From positions 1-50,354 of the forward strand of contig JANQFY010000229.1 in assembly GCA_028277585.1 (NCBI GenBank): DNA of 50,354 nucleotides, in the 5' to 3' direction. Below the pieces are notes generated by a model that did no database searches, was not told the DNA's origin, and saw nothing but the letters and a program-made list of their open reading frames with translations. Position numbers and translations under genes: made by a program. Positions 8,700 to 15,837 of this stretch are shown one piece after another. Numbering within the stretch: position 1 is the first letter of the stretch; each line of letters starts with the position of its first letter. This DNA is from Sedimentisphaerales bacterium (lineage in GTDB: Bacteria > Planctomycetota > Phycisphaerae > Sedimentisphaerales > Anaerobacaceae).

Positions 8700-9398
8700 T
8701 CAGATGATCTCCAACCGACGCAGGATCGCCTTGGTCCAGCGGGCGCTACGCGTCTGAGACATGATCAGCAACAGAACGACGACCGCCCAGTAGCCGGCAA
8801 AGCGCATGTAATAGAGAATTGTCGTCAGGATGTTCTGGGTCTTGTAAGCCGACCAGGTGATCAGGTCCTCAGACATGTAGACAGCCCCGACCACGCTGGA
8901 TTCGATCAGCTTCTGCCAGGGGAGAATCAGCACGAGCATGATCAACGAGAGGAAGAACGCCCGCGAGATGTGGTTGATCCCTCCCAACCGCCCGATCAGA
9001 GATACCATCAGACTGAAGAACATCGCCATGCAGTACAGAGCGGCGGTAACAACCAGCACGCCGTTCACGAGATCGATGGTCCGCGCCAGATGGCTGTAGT
9101 TCAGCTTCTTGAGGAAATCGAACCCGAACTTGCTGCCGGCCGGTTCGACCTCGGCCGGAGCGTTGGGGTCCGTGGGAAGCAGACCCGCCGTCGGTGTTTC
9201 GGCCGTCACTGTCTCACTCGGCGATGCCGGGAGTTCAACGTATTTGACATCCACGAGCCAGAAGGAAATCTGCGTCACCAGAAGAGAAAGCAACACCATG
9301 AGAAAGAAGAAGTTCTTCCAGCCTCGAAAGACCCCAACCGCCTCCAAACAGTCGGTTGTCTCAATCATGTGGTTCTGGTTGATCGGGCCTTCGCTCAT
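8700..9398 (-). CDS. Small multi-pass membrane protein, unknown function
   Basis: A 232-residue protein I do not recognise. ATG 9398 follows GGAG at a good distance. Hydrophobic segments at about 29-48, 110-135, 146-162 and 203-220 suggest four membrane helices. Between the first two is a loop of about 60 residues rich in Pro, Thr, Ala and Glu (near TPTAGLLPTDPNAPAEVEPAG), probably extracytoplasmic. The C-terminus is basic (RSARWTKAILRRLE), consistent with a cytoplasmic end. No transporter or enzyme motif is visible. It has its own promoter at 9534-9562 and is separated from metXW by 221 bases, so it seems to be a single-gene unit. Confidence 0.7.
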   Translation of the reverse strand: MSEGPINQNHMIETTDCLEAVGVFRGWKNFFFLMVLLSLLVTQISFWLVDVKYVELPASPSETVTAETPTAGLLPTDPNAPAEVEPAGSKFGFDFLKKLNYSHLARTIDLVNGVLVVTAALYCMAMFFSLMVSLIGRLGGINHISRAFFLSLIMLVLILPWQKLIESSVVGAVYMSEDLITWSAYKTQNILTTILYYMRFAGYWAVVVLLLIMSQTRSARWTKAILRRLEII

Positions 9399-9533
9399 TT
9401 CCGATTTCTCCACTCTACATCGTATCGATTGATCCTTCGAGGACAAAAACCCAAACGCACTCTCGCGACGCGAATCGAGACGCAGCATCGCGCGCCGCTC
9501 CGTTCACTCACCTGTCCGTGCAAACTGATTTTT

Positions 9534-9562
9534 ATTATGCCGAAACGCGAAGAGAAAGGCAA
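9534..9562 (-). promoter_or_regulatory. Promoter for the membrane-protein gene
   Basis: Minus strand: TTGCCT (9557-9562), a 17-base spacer, then CATAAT (9534-9539). Transcription would start near 9527 and give a leader of about 130 bases before ATG 9398. The surrounding bases 9399-9687 hold nothing else I can support. Confidence 0.5.
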
Positions 9563-9687
9563 GCAAATTCGTTAGGGACAAGTGGTTAGACGTGCTGGAG
9601 GGAGAGCGGATCGAACGTCGCAGAGGGGCCTGTGCGCCCGGCCGAGACCGTGGAGCTCCCCCCACAGTCCCAACGCACACGAGTGAT

Positions 9688-10317
9688 CTAGACGCTACAA
9701 TGCTGCGGAAGACGACACCCGGCGATAGCGCGCGAGAGGCCGCATATTATCAGACCTACCTTGTCCAGGTCCTCGCGCTTCAGCGGGCGTGACACGGGTC
9801 GAGACAAAAGCATGAACCCCAATGGGCGACCAAGATCCCTCAGGGGAAGCGCCGCCGCAGATATCTCCCCGAACTCGTCTTGAGTTCCCTCAAGCCCCAT
9901 GGCGCACAGTTCCACAAGCGTACAGAGTTGTTTGGCCTTGCAGACCTCGTCGATCAACTCGGAGTTGAAGCACTCGTCCAGGGCGCGACCATCAATCCGA
10001 TGGTCCCCATGACGGTTGGGCACGCGAAACCGATATCTCTCGGGCTGACGCAAGAAGAACGTGATCTGAACATCGAGCAGTTCACTCTGTAGCGCGCGGC
10101 CAGCCGCGGTGAGAAGACGCTCAAGGTCACTCTCGCCGATCAGACTCTTATAGAAGGACGCGGCGAAGGTGACCCCGCTCAAGCGTTTGACAAACCCCCG
10201 CTGAGCCGTGATGAGATCGTTGCAGAGAATGTCGACCTGGCTCGCCTGCCGCTTTCTTGCCCGATTCAGCTTCTTAACGAGCAGACGCAGTCGTTCTTGT
10301 CGTTGGTCCTGGTTCAT
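9688..10317 (-). CDS. GAF-like sensory protein, tentative
   Basis: A 209-residue protein. ATG 10317 is chosen because GGAG lies nine bases upstream and the sequence then opens with a charged helix (MNQDQRQERLRLLVKKLN) typical of a coiled-coil lead-in; a longer upstream frame has no such signal. Residues 55-209 alternate helix and strand like a GAF domain (LERLLTAAGRALQSELLDVQI, then AAALPLRDLGRPLGFMLLSR near the end). Ligand-binding residues cannot be assigned. It lies downstream of the HDOD histidine kinase on the same strand but 518 bases away, so any link to that system is only by proximity. Confidence 0.5.
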   Translation of the reverse strand: MNQDQRQERLRLLVKKLNRARKRQASQVDILCNDLITAQRGFVKRLSGVTFAASFYKSLIGESDLERLLTAAGRALQSELLDVQITFFLRQPERYRFRVPNRHGDHRIDGRALDECFNSELIDEVCKAKQLCTLVELCAMGLEGTQDEFGEISAAALPLRDLGRPLGFMLLSRPVSRPLKREDLDKVGLIICGLSRAIAGCRLPQHCSV

Positions 10318-10835
10318 ATTTCTCCATGTTGCCAAAAAGGGTCCTGTCGTTTGGAGAGCCCCATACGCGTACCATTCGACCCGAGCGACAGAGGGCTTTA
10401 GTGGCAAAAGGCTTGTCAGCGGTGCAATCATCGGTCGCCCCATAAACAATCGCTTAACACGTGTGACGCACTTTGGGGACCCAAACCGATGAGGATTCAG
10501 CGGTTGTGATGCCGCTTGATGAGAGCAGAAAGGGGGAGTTTTCGGACGTTCCCGCAAGCATGGGCTCACCACGAAGGGCAACGTGGCCGAGGTCGTAACC
10601 TCGCCCACGCGCCACCTCTCATGGTGACTCACAGTGGATACCGCCAGAGAGCCAGCGACGTATCCCGCCGCCTATCCCTCACTAACCGCAGATCGTAATA
10701 TACGAAAATTCGCACACTCACCACAATTGTGGAAACTACGTATTTTTTCAGGAAATTCCAGCAGATGGGCGATTCATCCTACGTGGCTTCCCCATCAGCA
10801 TGACACGAGACGGGGGCTGCGATGAGGCGGTCGTA
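10318..10835. other. 518-base intergenic region with hairpins and a palindrome
   Basis: No convincing gene. Two adjacent inverted repeats are present: CCACG/CGTGG at 10569-10586 and CGAGGT-CGTA-ACCTCG at 10588-10603. A perfect 12-base palindrome, CCACAATTGTGG, lies at 10721-10732 in an AT-richer stretch followed by a T run (10742-10747). These could be a regulatory leader for the GAF-like gene or the end of the kinase transcript. No known riboswitch was recognised. Confidence 0.35.
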
Positions 10836-13070
10836 CTACTCGTAGGGAAGGGTGACTGTGACAGTCGTACCGTGTTCGGGCTTGCTCTGAAGGGTCAGGG
10901 TGCCGCCATTGAGGTGGACCAGCCGGGTGGCGTTGGCCAGCCCCATGCCCCGCTGACGGCCGGCCGGCTTGGCGGAGAAGAAGGGATACATGGCTCGGCG
11001 CTGCGTCTGTTCATCCATGCCACTGCCCAGATCGCTGATTTCCATGTGCATCGTGTCGCGGCCGGCATCGATGAGCACCTTGATGGGGCCCTGTGCCTCG
11101 GGGTAGGCTTCGACGGCGTTCGTGATGACGTTAGCCAGGGCCGAGACCACTTGCCCCGAATCGACGAACACGTCGCGAACCGGTCCCGTTGTCTGGACCT
11201 GGGCATTGATATGCTCGCTCCCACTCTTCTGGCCCGCCAATTGTATCGCCTCTTCCACGATCTGCCTGACGTCGATCGCCGCGGGCCTGGGCGTGGAAGG
11301 CTCCGCGAAGTTCATCAGGTCATCAATGACCTCAGAAACCGCCTGGGCGTTCTCCTGGATCTTCTTCAGATCGCGTTGTTTGATCTGTTCCTCTTCCCCT
11401 TCGGCCAGCAACTGGGCGCGACCGGAGATGACCGATAGCGGATTGTTCAGTTCGTGGGCCACCCCGGCGGCCATCTCAGCGAGAATCGCCATGGGATCTT
11501 CGACACGTTTTGAGTCGGTCCGACCGGCCGCGTCGCGGCCCATCGCTCGGATCAGCCGCTCGGAGAAACCGACCTGCCGCTCTTTCGCCAGCGCCAGGCC
11601 CAGTACGGCCCCGGCCATCGCCGCGGCGGTCTCGAATTTCTCGGCAAACAGAGCCGCGTCGCCCGGATAGTTCAGTTCGAAGGCCATGACAGCGATGGCC
11701 CGCCCTTGCGACAGCAAGGGCACAAGCTTCGTACGGGTCAGGTCGAAATCGACGTCGACCTGCTCGATCAGCCAATCGAGATCCCGTTCCGCATCCAGCA
11801 CAGCAAAGCGTTCTGCGACGCCGCGTGGGATCACCGGTATAACCTCAGGGCGCTGAAGAACCAGCGTGTGGCTGTGGCCCAGCGCCTCAACGATAACCGT
11901 TTCGATCATGCCACTGGTTTCAATATCATCCAGGTATAGGCATACCGTACCTGTCTGGAAGAATCGCTGCCAGCGGCGCGCCAGGTCCTCAGCCGTGCCG
12001 ATCGCACTGACGCCCGGCCCGATCTCCTTCAGAAAGCCCTGCGCGAAATCGAGATAGGTGGAACTCGCCTTGAGCGTGCGGTTCTCTTCGGACAACTCGG
12101 TCTGGGTGCCCGACAACCGCGCCGCCAGGTCCTGAACCAGGTCACAGTAGCGGGCCGCAGGATTCGGGGTGTCGAGCCCCAGCACGGCGGCCTTGCCCGC
12201 GACCTCTTCCGGTAATACCTCTCGGATTTCCTGCAACGTCGCAGTCTCAGCGCCGATCACCTCAGCCAGGACGCTGAGCGGTTCCGGCACATCGAAGCTG
12301 CCCGAGCAGCCAACGCCCAGGTGCCGGACGATGTGATCGGCCGCCCAGACCAGCCGCGCCACCTGCGCTTCGGGCAACCCTCCCAGATGCGTCACGGCGT
12401 CGCTGTGATGCAGCCAGATCGCCATGACGATCGAATCGGGTAAGCCCCAGCGCTGGGCCAGTTGACGGCCAAGCACGGCGTGATTGGTGCCCAGATGCAT
12501 CTGTTCGACGGAATACAAGCTCTCCTCAGCCGCTTCGGCCTCCATCGCGATGGCGGCCAGGCTCTTGGGCATGATGTCCTGCAGCGCCAGCTTGCCAATG
12601 TCGTGAAGCAGACCGGCCGAATACGCCAAGTGAGGATCAGCGCCTTCGACCGCATCCCGAGCAATGCGTTCGGCCGCGCAGGCGACCGCGAGACTGTGGA
12701 GGATCAAATCAGTGCGAGCCGGACGAGCGGGCTGCTCGGCGGCGAACTCGATCTCGAAGCCGGCCGAGACGCGAATACCCAGCAAGCCATCGCGAACGGC
12801 ATCGGCCTCCAGGCGATCGAGCACCAACGGAACGGCGTGACGCTGCTCCGTCGGCCCGGCGCCCGTGCGTTGCGCCAGGGAGAGAACCATGGCCGTCAAA
12901 GCCGGTTCACAAGCGATGATCTCGCCGGCCAACCGTGGCGCGAAACGACCATCGGAGATCTTCGAGAGGTATTGCACGGCAACGCACGGAGGAACCGACA
13001 GCGCATCGAGCCCCCCGATAGCCAGCTCCACTTTGCGGGAAGCGGCTGCATTCGCAGTTCGTTCCGCCAT
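10836..13070 (-). CDS. HDOD-domain sensor histidine kinase
   Basis: A 744-residue cytoplasmic-looking kinase with no membrane helix. An N-terminal HDOD/HD-type region (about 20-300) carries HDIGK with H156 and D157 and a later WLHHSDAV, so HD metal residues appear kept. A GAF-like segment follows (about 340-500). The kinase core has the H-box VAHELNNPLSVISG with phospho-acceptor H539, the N-box NVITNAVEAYPE, the G1 box DLGSGMD, PFFSAKP, and the G2 box RQRGMGLA. ATG 13070 has AGGAT upstream. It is 115 bases downstream of the HTH-receiver gene on the same strand, which makes a two-component partnership plausible. A signal that couples the HDOD unit to kinase output is not known. Confidence 0.88.
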   Translation of the reverse strand: MAERTANAAASRKVELAIGGLDALSVPPCVAVQYLSKISDGRFAPRLAGEIIACEPALTAMVLSLAQRTGAGPTEQRHAVPLVLDRLEADAVRDGLLGIRVSAGFEIEFAAEQPARPARTDLILHSLAVACAAERIARDAVEGADPHLAYSAGLLHDIGKLALQDIMPKSLAAIAMEAEAAEESLYSVEQMHLGTNHAVLGRQLAQRWGLPDSIVMAIWLHHSDAVTHLGGLPEAQVARLVWAADHIVRHLGVGCSGSFDVPEPLSVLAEVIGAETATLQEIREVLPEEVAGKAAVLGLDTPNPAARYCDLVQDLAARLSGTQTELSEENRTLKASSTYLDFAQGFLKEIGPGVSAIGTAEDLARRWQRFFQTGTVCLYLDDIETSGMIETVIVEALGHSHTLVLQRPEVIPVIPRGVAERFAVLDAERDLDWLIEQVDVDFDLTRTKLVPLLSQGRAIAVMAFELNYPGDAALFAEKFETAAAMAGAVLGLALAKERQVGFSERLIRAMGRDAAGRTDSKRVEDPMAILAEMAAGVAHELNNPLSVISGRAQLLAEGEEEQIKQRDLKKIQENAQAVSEVIDDLMNFAEPSTPRPAAIDVRQIVEEAIQLAGQKSGSEHINAQVQTTGPVRDVFVDSGQVVSALANVITNAVEAYPEAQGPIKVLIDAGRDTMHMEISDLGSGMDEQTQRRAMYPFFSAKPAGRQRGMGLANATRLVHLNGGTLTLQSKPEHGTTVTVTLPYE

Positions 13071-13114
13071 GCGATTATCCTCGTTGTATTCCTTCGATGC
13101 TGTTCACCCACCCC

Positions 13115-13143
13115 GATGAAACAACATGCCCTTCCGTTTCATC
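13115..13143 (-). other. Perfect 8-bp inverted repeat between regulator and kinase genes
   Basis: GATGAAAC (13115-13122) and GTTTCATC (13136-13143) form an 8-bp stem with a 13-base loop in the 115-base gap upstream of the kinase. No U-tract follows, so it is more likely an operator or a processing/attenuation hairpin than a terminator. Confidence 0.4.
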
Positions 13144-13185
13144 CCGGTCCAATAGTATATCCGCCGCGGACGCCCCGCACCCCGA

Positions 13186-13752
13186 TCAGGCGATTTGCAG
13201 GGCAACGTCGACCTTTTCGGTCAACTCCGTAATGCTGAACGGTTTCTTCAGGAAATCCTGAGCGCCGGACTTGAGAAGCTGATCGATCTCCTCCTGCTTG
13301 ATCACGCCGCTGACAATGATGATGCGCGTGTTCTCAAACTCCGGATTGCTCCGGATCGTTTGACAGACGACGTTGCCGTTGACATCAGGCAGCATGTAGT
13401 CGAGCAGAATCAAATCAGGGCGAAACTGCTCGGTCGCCATGCCGGCTTCGTATCCACTCGAAGCGGTCCTGATCTCAAAGCGGCCATCCCGCGTCAGAAT
13501 GTCGCTGATCAGCTCCACGATCTCGACGTCGTCGTCGACGACGAGCACCTTCTTCTTCCCCGAATCCAGATTGTCCAACGGGATGCTGTTGTCCCTCATG
13601 AACTTGACCAGATTCTGGCGGGGAATGCGGCGGAACTTGGACCCCGGTACTCGGAAGCCGCGCAGTCGACCCGAATCAAAGCAGCGTATGATGGTTTGCT
13701 GACTGACCCGACAGATCTCTGCGGCTTCGCCGGTGGTGAATAGATCCTTCAT
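13186..13752 (-). CDS. Response regulator with N-terminal excisionase/MerR-type HTH and C-terminal receiver
   Basis: A 188-residue regulator. Residues 4-55 are a MerR/excisionase-type winged helix (FTTGEAAEICRVSQQTIIRC, then GRLRGFRVPGSKFRRI). Residues 68-185 are a receiver domain (VLVVDDDVEIVE with acidic cluster D73-D75, phospho-acceptor D118 in LILLDYMLPD, S148, and K170 in LKKPFS). This order, HTH first and receiver last, is the reverse of most response regulators. ATG 13752 is preferred over 13782 because a GGAAGGGG ribosome site lies just upstream of it. The gene is followed by the HDOD kinase, its likely phosphodonor. A TTGACA promoter precedes it. Confidence 0.88.
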   Translation of the reverse strand: MKDLFTTGEAAEICRVSQQTIIRCFDSGRLRGFRVPGSKFRRIPRQNLVKFMRDNSIPLDNLDSGKKKVLVVDDDVEIVELISDILTRDGRFEIRTASSGYEAGMATEQFRPDLILLDYMLPDVNGNVVCQTIRSNPEFENTRIIIVSGVIKQEEIDQLLKSGAQDFLKKPFSITELTEKVDVALQIA

Positions 13753-13818
13753 CCTTACCCCTTCCTTTTTCGCCAACTCCATTTGACAGAAGGCCCATCC
13801 AGGTTGCCTTACCGACCC

Positions 13819-13847
13819 ACATTAACTGGCGATCACCAACTTGTCAA
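13819..13847 (-). promoter_or_regulatory. Promoter of the HTH-receiver gene
   Basis: Minus strand: a perfect TTGACA (13842-13847), 17 bases, then TAATGT (13819-13824). The -35 is strong and the -10 weak, which could fit activator-dependent expression. The leader would be about 60 bases. Confidence 0.45.
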
Positions 13848-13880
13848 GTCCAAAAAAAAGGGAAAGCCCCGCTTTTTACC
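13848..13880 (-). terminator. Possible intrinsic terminator of the PQQ-like gene
   Basis: Read on the minus strand, an A-run is followed by GC, GGG-GCTTT-CCC and then eight T residues. Pairing of GGG/CCC plus the A/T runs makes a short U-tailed hairpin in the 285-base gap after the propeller gene and just before the next promoter. The stem is short, so this is moderate evidence only. Confidence 0.4.
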
Positions 13881-14037
13881 ATGATACCCAAATTCTTATC
13901 GGAAACCCACAAATGGGCGTGTGGAGTTTTGGACGAGAGCGGGCGAAATCGGCGCTCGCGCAGGTGGACGCATGCGCGCTTTGGAAGCCGCCCGACTCGG
14001 CATTGAGAAATGGGGATTCACCTGGAGCGATTAGGCG

Positions 14038-15294
14038 TTACTTGGCCCTGATGTCATAGACCATCAGATACGCACCATGGCGAACATAGAGCCTCCCATC
14101 AGCGATCGAGGGATGCGCCCAGAAGGGACCTTTGCCCTTGGTTATCTTGAAACTGCTCACCACCTCGAAGGATTCCGGCTTGGCCGGGACGAGTCCAACC
14201 TCGCCGCTCTTCTCATCATAGCAATAGAACATCCCATCGGCGTAGATCATCGAGCCCTTGTTGCCGTTCCACTTGGTTTCGTACATCTTGCGCCCATCGT
14301 CCCAACGCAGAGAAGCCCAATCGCCCCGGCTGTTGCTGGTCCAGTTGGAGCCATAGAGATAGCCGTCATGCAAGATGACTCCGCCATGATGGACGTCGAG
14401 CACAGTGTCCGTCCAGATCCGATTCGCCTGACTCCCGTCGGTGCTGAGTTGGAGCATCGCGCCGCCGTTATCATAACCGCTGGTGGTGTAAACACGTCGG
14501 TCATAATAGATCGGCGTGTTGGCGTTGACCGAGCGCCTCAGGTCCGTGTGGTACTGATCGAATTCGTCGCGCCAGAGCAGTTTGCCCGTCGCGGCATCGA
14601 GGCCAACGACGGAATGCCGCAGCATTGTCACGATGATGCGGCGGTCTCCGACATCGACCGCGATGGGATTGCAGTAAGACGAGTACTGATCCAACTCCTC
14701 GCACTCCCAGACGACCTTGCCCGTTGTCTTGTTCAAGGCGATCACACTGGCGCGCTTCCCTCCGGGCGTACAGATGACATTGTTTCCGTCGATCAAGAGA
14801 TTCTCGGACATGCCCCAGATCGGGAACTTGCCCTGGTAACGCTCGACGGCATCGAAGGACCAGAGGATGTCACCCGAGCGCGTATCGTGGCAAGTGACAA
14901 CGCCGAGCCCGCTGAAGACATAACATCGATCCCCGTCCACTGTCGGCGTGCAACGTGCGGCCCGGTACGAGCGCATCCACTCAGACCCATAACAACTCTT
15001 CCAGCGAGGCTGGCCGGCCAGATCGAAGGCGAAGACATAGCCCTTGCCATCGATCATTCCAGTGGTGTAAACCGCCCCGCGCGAGATGGCAGCCGAAGAG
15101 TAACCATCCCCCAGGCCATCCACTTCCCAGAGCAGTGTGGGGCCGTCTTCGGGCCACAGCTTGAGCAGTCCTGTCTCTGGGGATTTGCCGTCCCGATTGA
15201 GCCCGCGAAACTGGGGCCAGTCCGCCCCGCTGCACAGCGCCCCAAGAAACAGAACAGCGAGAACAAGGAAGCCGATCATCGTTCGATTCGCCAC
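14038..15294 (-). CDS. Secreted PQQ-like beta-propeller protein
   Basis: A 418-residue outer-membrane/periplasmic propeller of the PQQ-binding-like (PQQ_2/PQQ_3) type frequent in planctomycetes. GTG 15294 is the chosen start: GGAGG lies eight bases upstream, and residues 6-24 give a signal peptide (MIGFLVLAVLFLGALCSG) ending before ADWPQFRG. Repeated blades are visible: WSFDAVERYQG, VIALNKTTGKVVWECE, VVGLDAATGKLLWRDE and YGSNWTSNSRGDWASLRW. Residues that would bind PQQ in a true dehydrogenase are not evident, so it is probably a structural or binding propeller. It is divergent from the arsR operon, with 247 bases between the two starts. Confidence 0.82.
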   Translation of the reverse strand: MANRTMIGFLVLAVLFLGALCSGADWPQFRGLNRDGKSPETGLLKLWPEDGPTLLWEVDGLGDGYSSAAISRGAVYTTGMIDGKGYVFAFDLAGQPRWKSCYGSEWMRSYRAARCTPTVDGDRCYVFSGLGVVTCHDTRSGDILWSFDAVERYQGKFPIWGMSENLLIDGNNVICTPGGKRASVIALNKTTGKVVWECEELDQYSSYCNPIAVDVGDRRIIVTMLRHSVVGLDAATGKLLWRDEFDQYHTDLRRSVNANTPIYYDRRVYTTSGYDNGGAMLQLSTDGSQANRIWTDTVLDVHHGGVILHDGYLYGSNWTSNSRGDWASLRWDDGRKMYETKWNGNKGSMIYADGMFYCYDEKSGEVGLVPAKPESFEVVSSFKITKGKGPFWAHPSIADGRLYVRHGAYLMVYDIRAK

Positions 15295-15489
15295 GGATTC
15301 ATCCTCCAGAAACACGAGAGATCGTTCTTTGCGGGACGTCCATACCCCCTGCGGTGCCGCCGTACATCGGGCCGCGACGGCCCATCTTCGCGCCTGGATG
15401 GCCCCGGAGCAAGGGAAAAACGGCCGGCTGGAATCCCCCCTGGAGTTCCGTAACCGGATTTTTTCTCTGGTTTCACCGAACCTCTCGCC

Positions 15490-15541
15490 AAATACATAGT
15501 AATATTACAATATAGTGGAATATTAATATAAGGGCCGAACG
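15490..15541 (+). promoter_or_regulatory. AT-rich operator/promoter region ahead of arsR
   Basis: A strikingly AT-rich island in GC-rich DNA just before the arsR start. It holds two perfect 8-base palindromes, TAATATTA (15500-15507) and TATTAATA (15521-15528), about 21 bases apart, roughly two helix turns. ArsR-family repressors typically bind AT-rich inverted repeats over their own promoter, so autoregulation is likely. I cannot fix the exact -35/-10. Confidence 0.5.
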
Positions 15542-15829
15542 ATGGACAAGGAACTGGCAACCCATGCAGCGGAAGTGTTGAAGGCGGTGGCGCACCCCCT
15601 CCGGCTGCGAATCGTCGACCTGCTGGCCAAGGACGAACTGTGCGTCGGCGAGATCACAGCCACCCTGGGCGAGAAGCAGTCGATCACCAGCCAACAACTG
15701 ACCATCCTGAAGAACAGGGGCATCCTGGCCTCTCGTCGCGACGGGGCCCGGGTGTTCTACCGGCTCGAGAACAAGAACGTCACGCAGGTATTGAACTGCG
15801 TCTACAATCACTGCCAAGCGAAGAAGTGA
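15542..15829 (+). CDS. ArsR-family winged-helix repressor
   Basis: A 95-residue ArsR/SmtB-type regulator, normal family length. Residues 10-75 form the winged helix (LKAVAHPLRLRIVDLL, recognition region SQQLTILKNRGIL, wing RRDGARVFYRL). Possible sensing thiols are C34 in the DELCVGE position that carries ArsR metal ligands, and C86 and C91 (with H90) in the last helix. Only one Cys is at the classic CxC site, so the thiol layout resembles dithiol/persulfide sensors such as BigR as much as an arsenic sensor, though spacing differs. It heads a five-gene operon, 8 bases before the RND gene, and AT-rich palindromes lie upstream. The ligand is unknown. Confidence 0.88.
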   Translation: MDKELATHAAEVLKAVAHPLRLRIVDLLAKDELCVGEITATLGEKQSITSQQLTILKNRGILASRRDGARVFYRLENKNVTQVLNCVYNHCQAKK

Positions 15830-15837
15830 GGCTGACC

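Noticed and set aside
10318..10835. Cyclic-di-GMP riboswitch between the signalling genes
   Set aside because: The conserved GEMM core sequence is not present on either strand.
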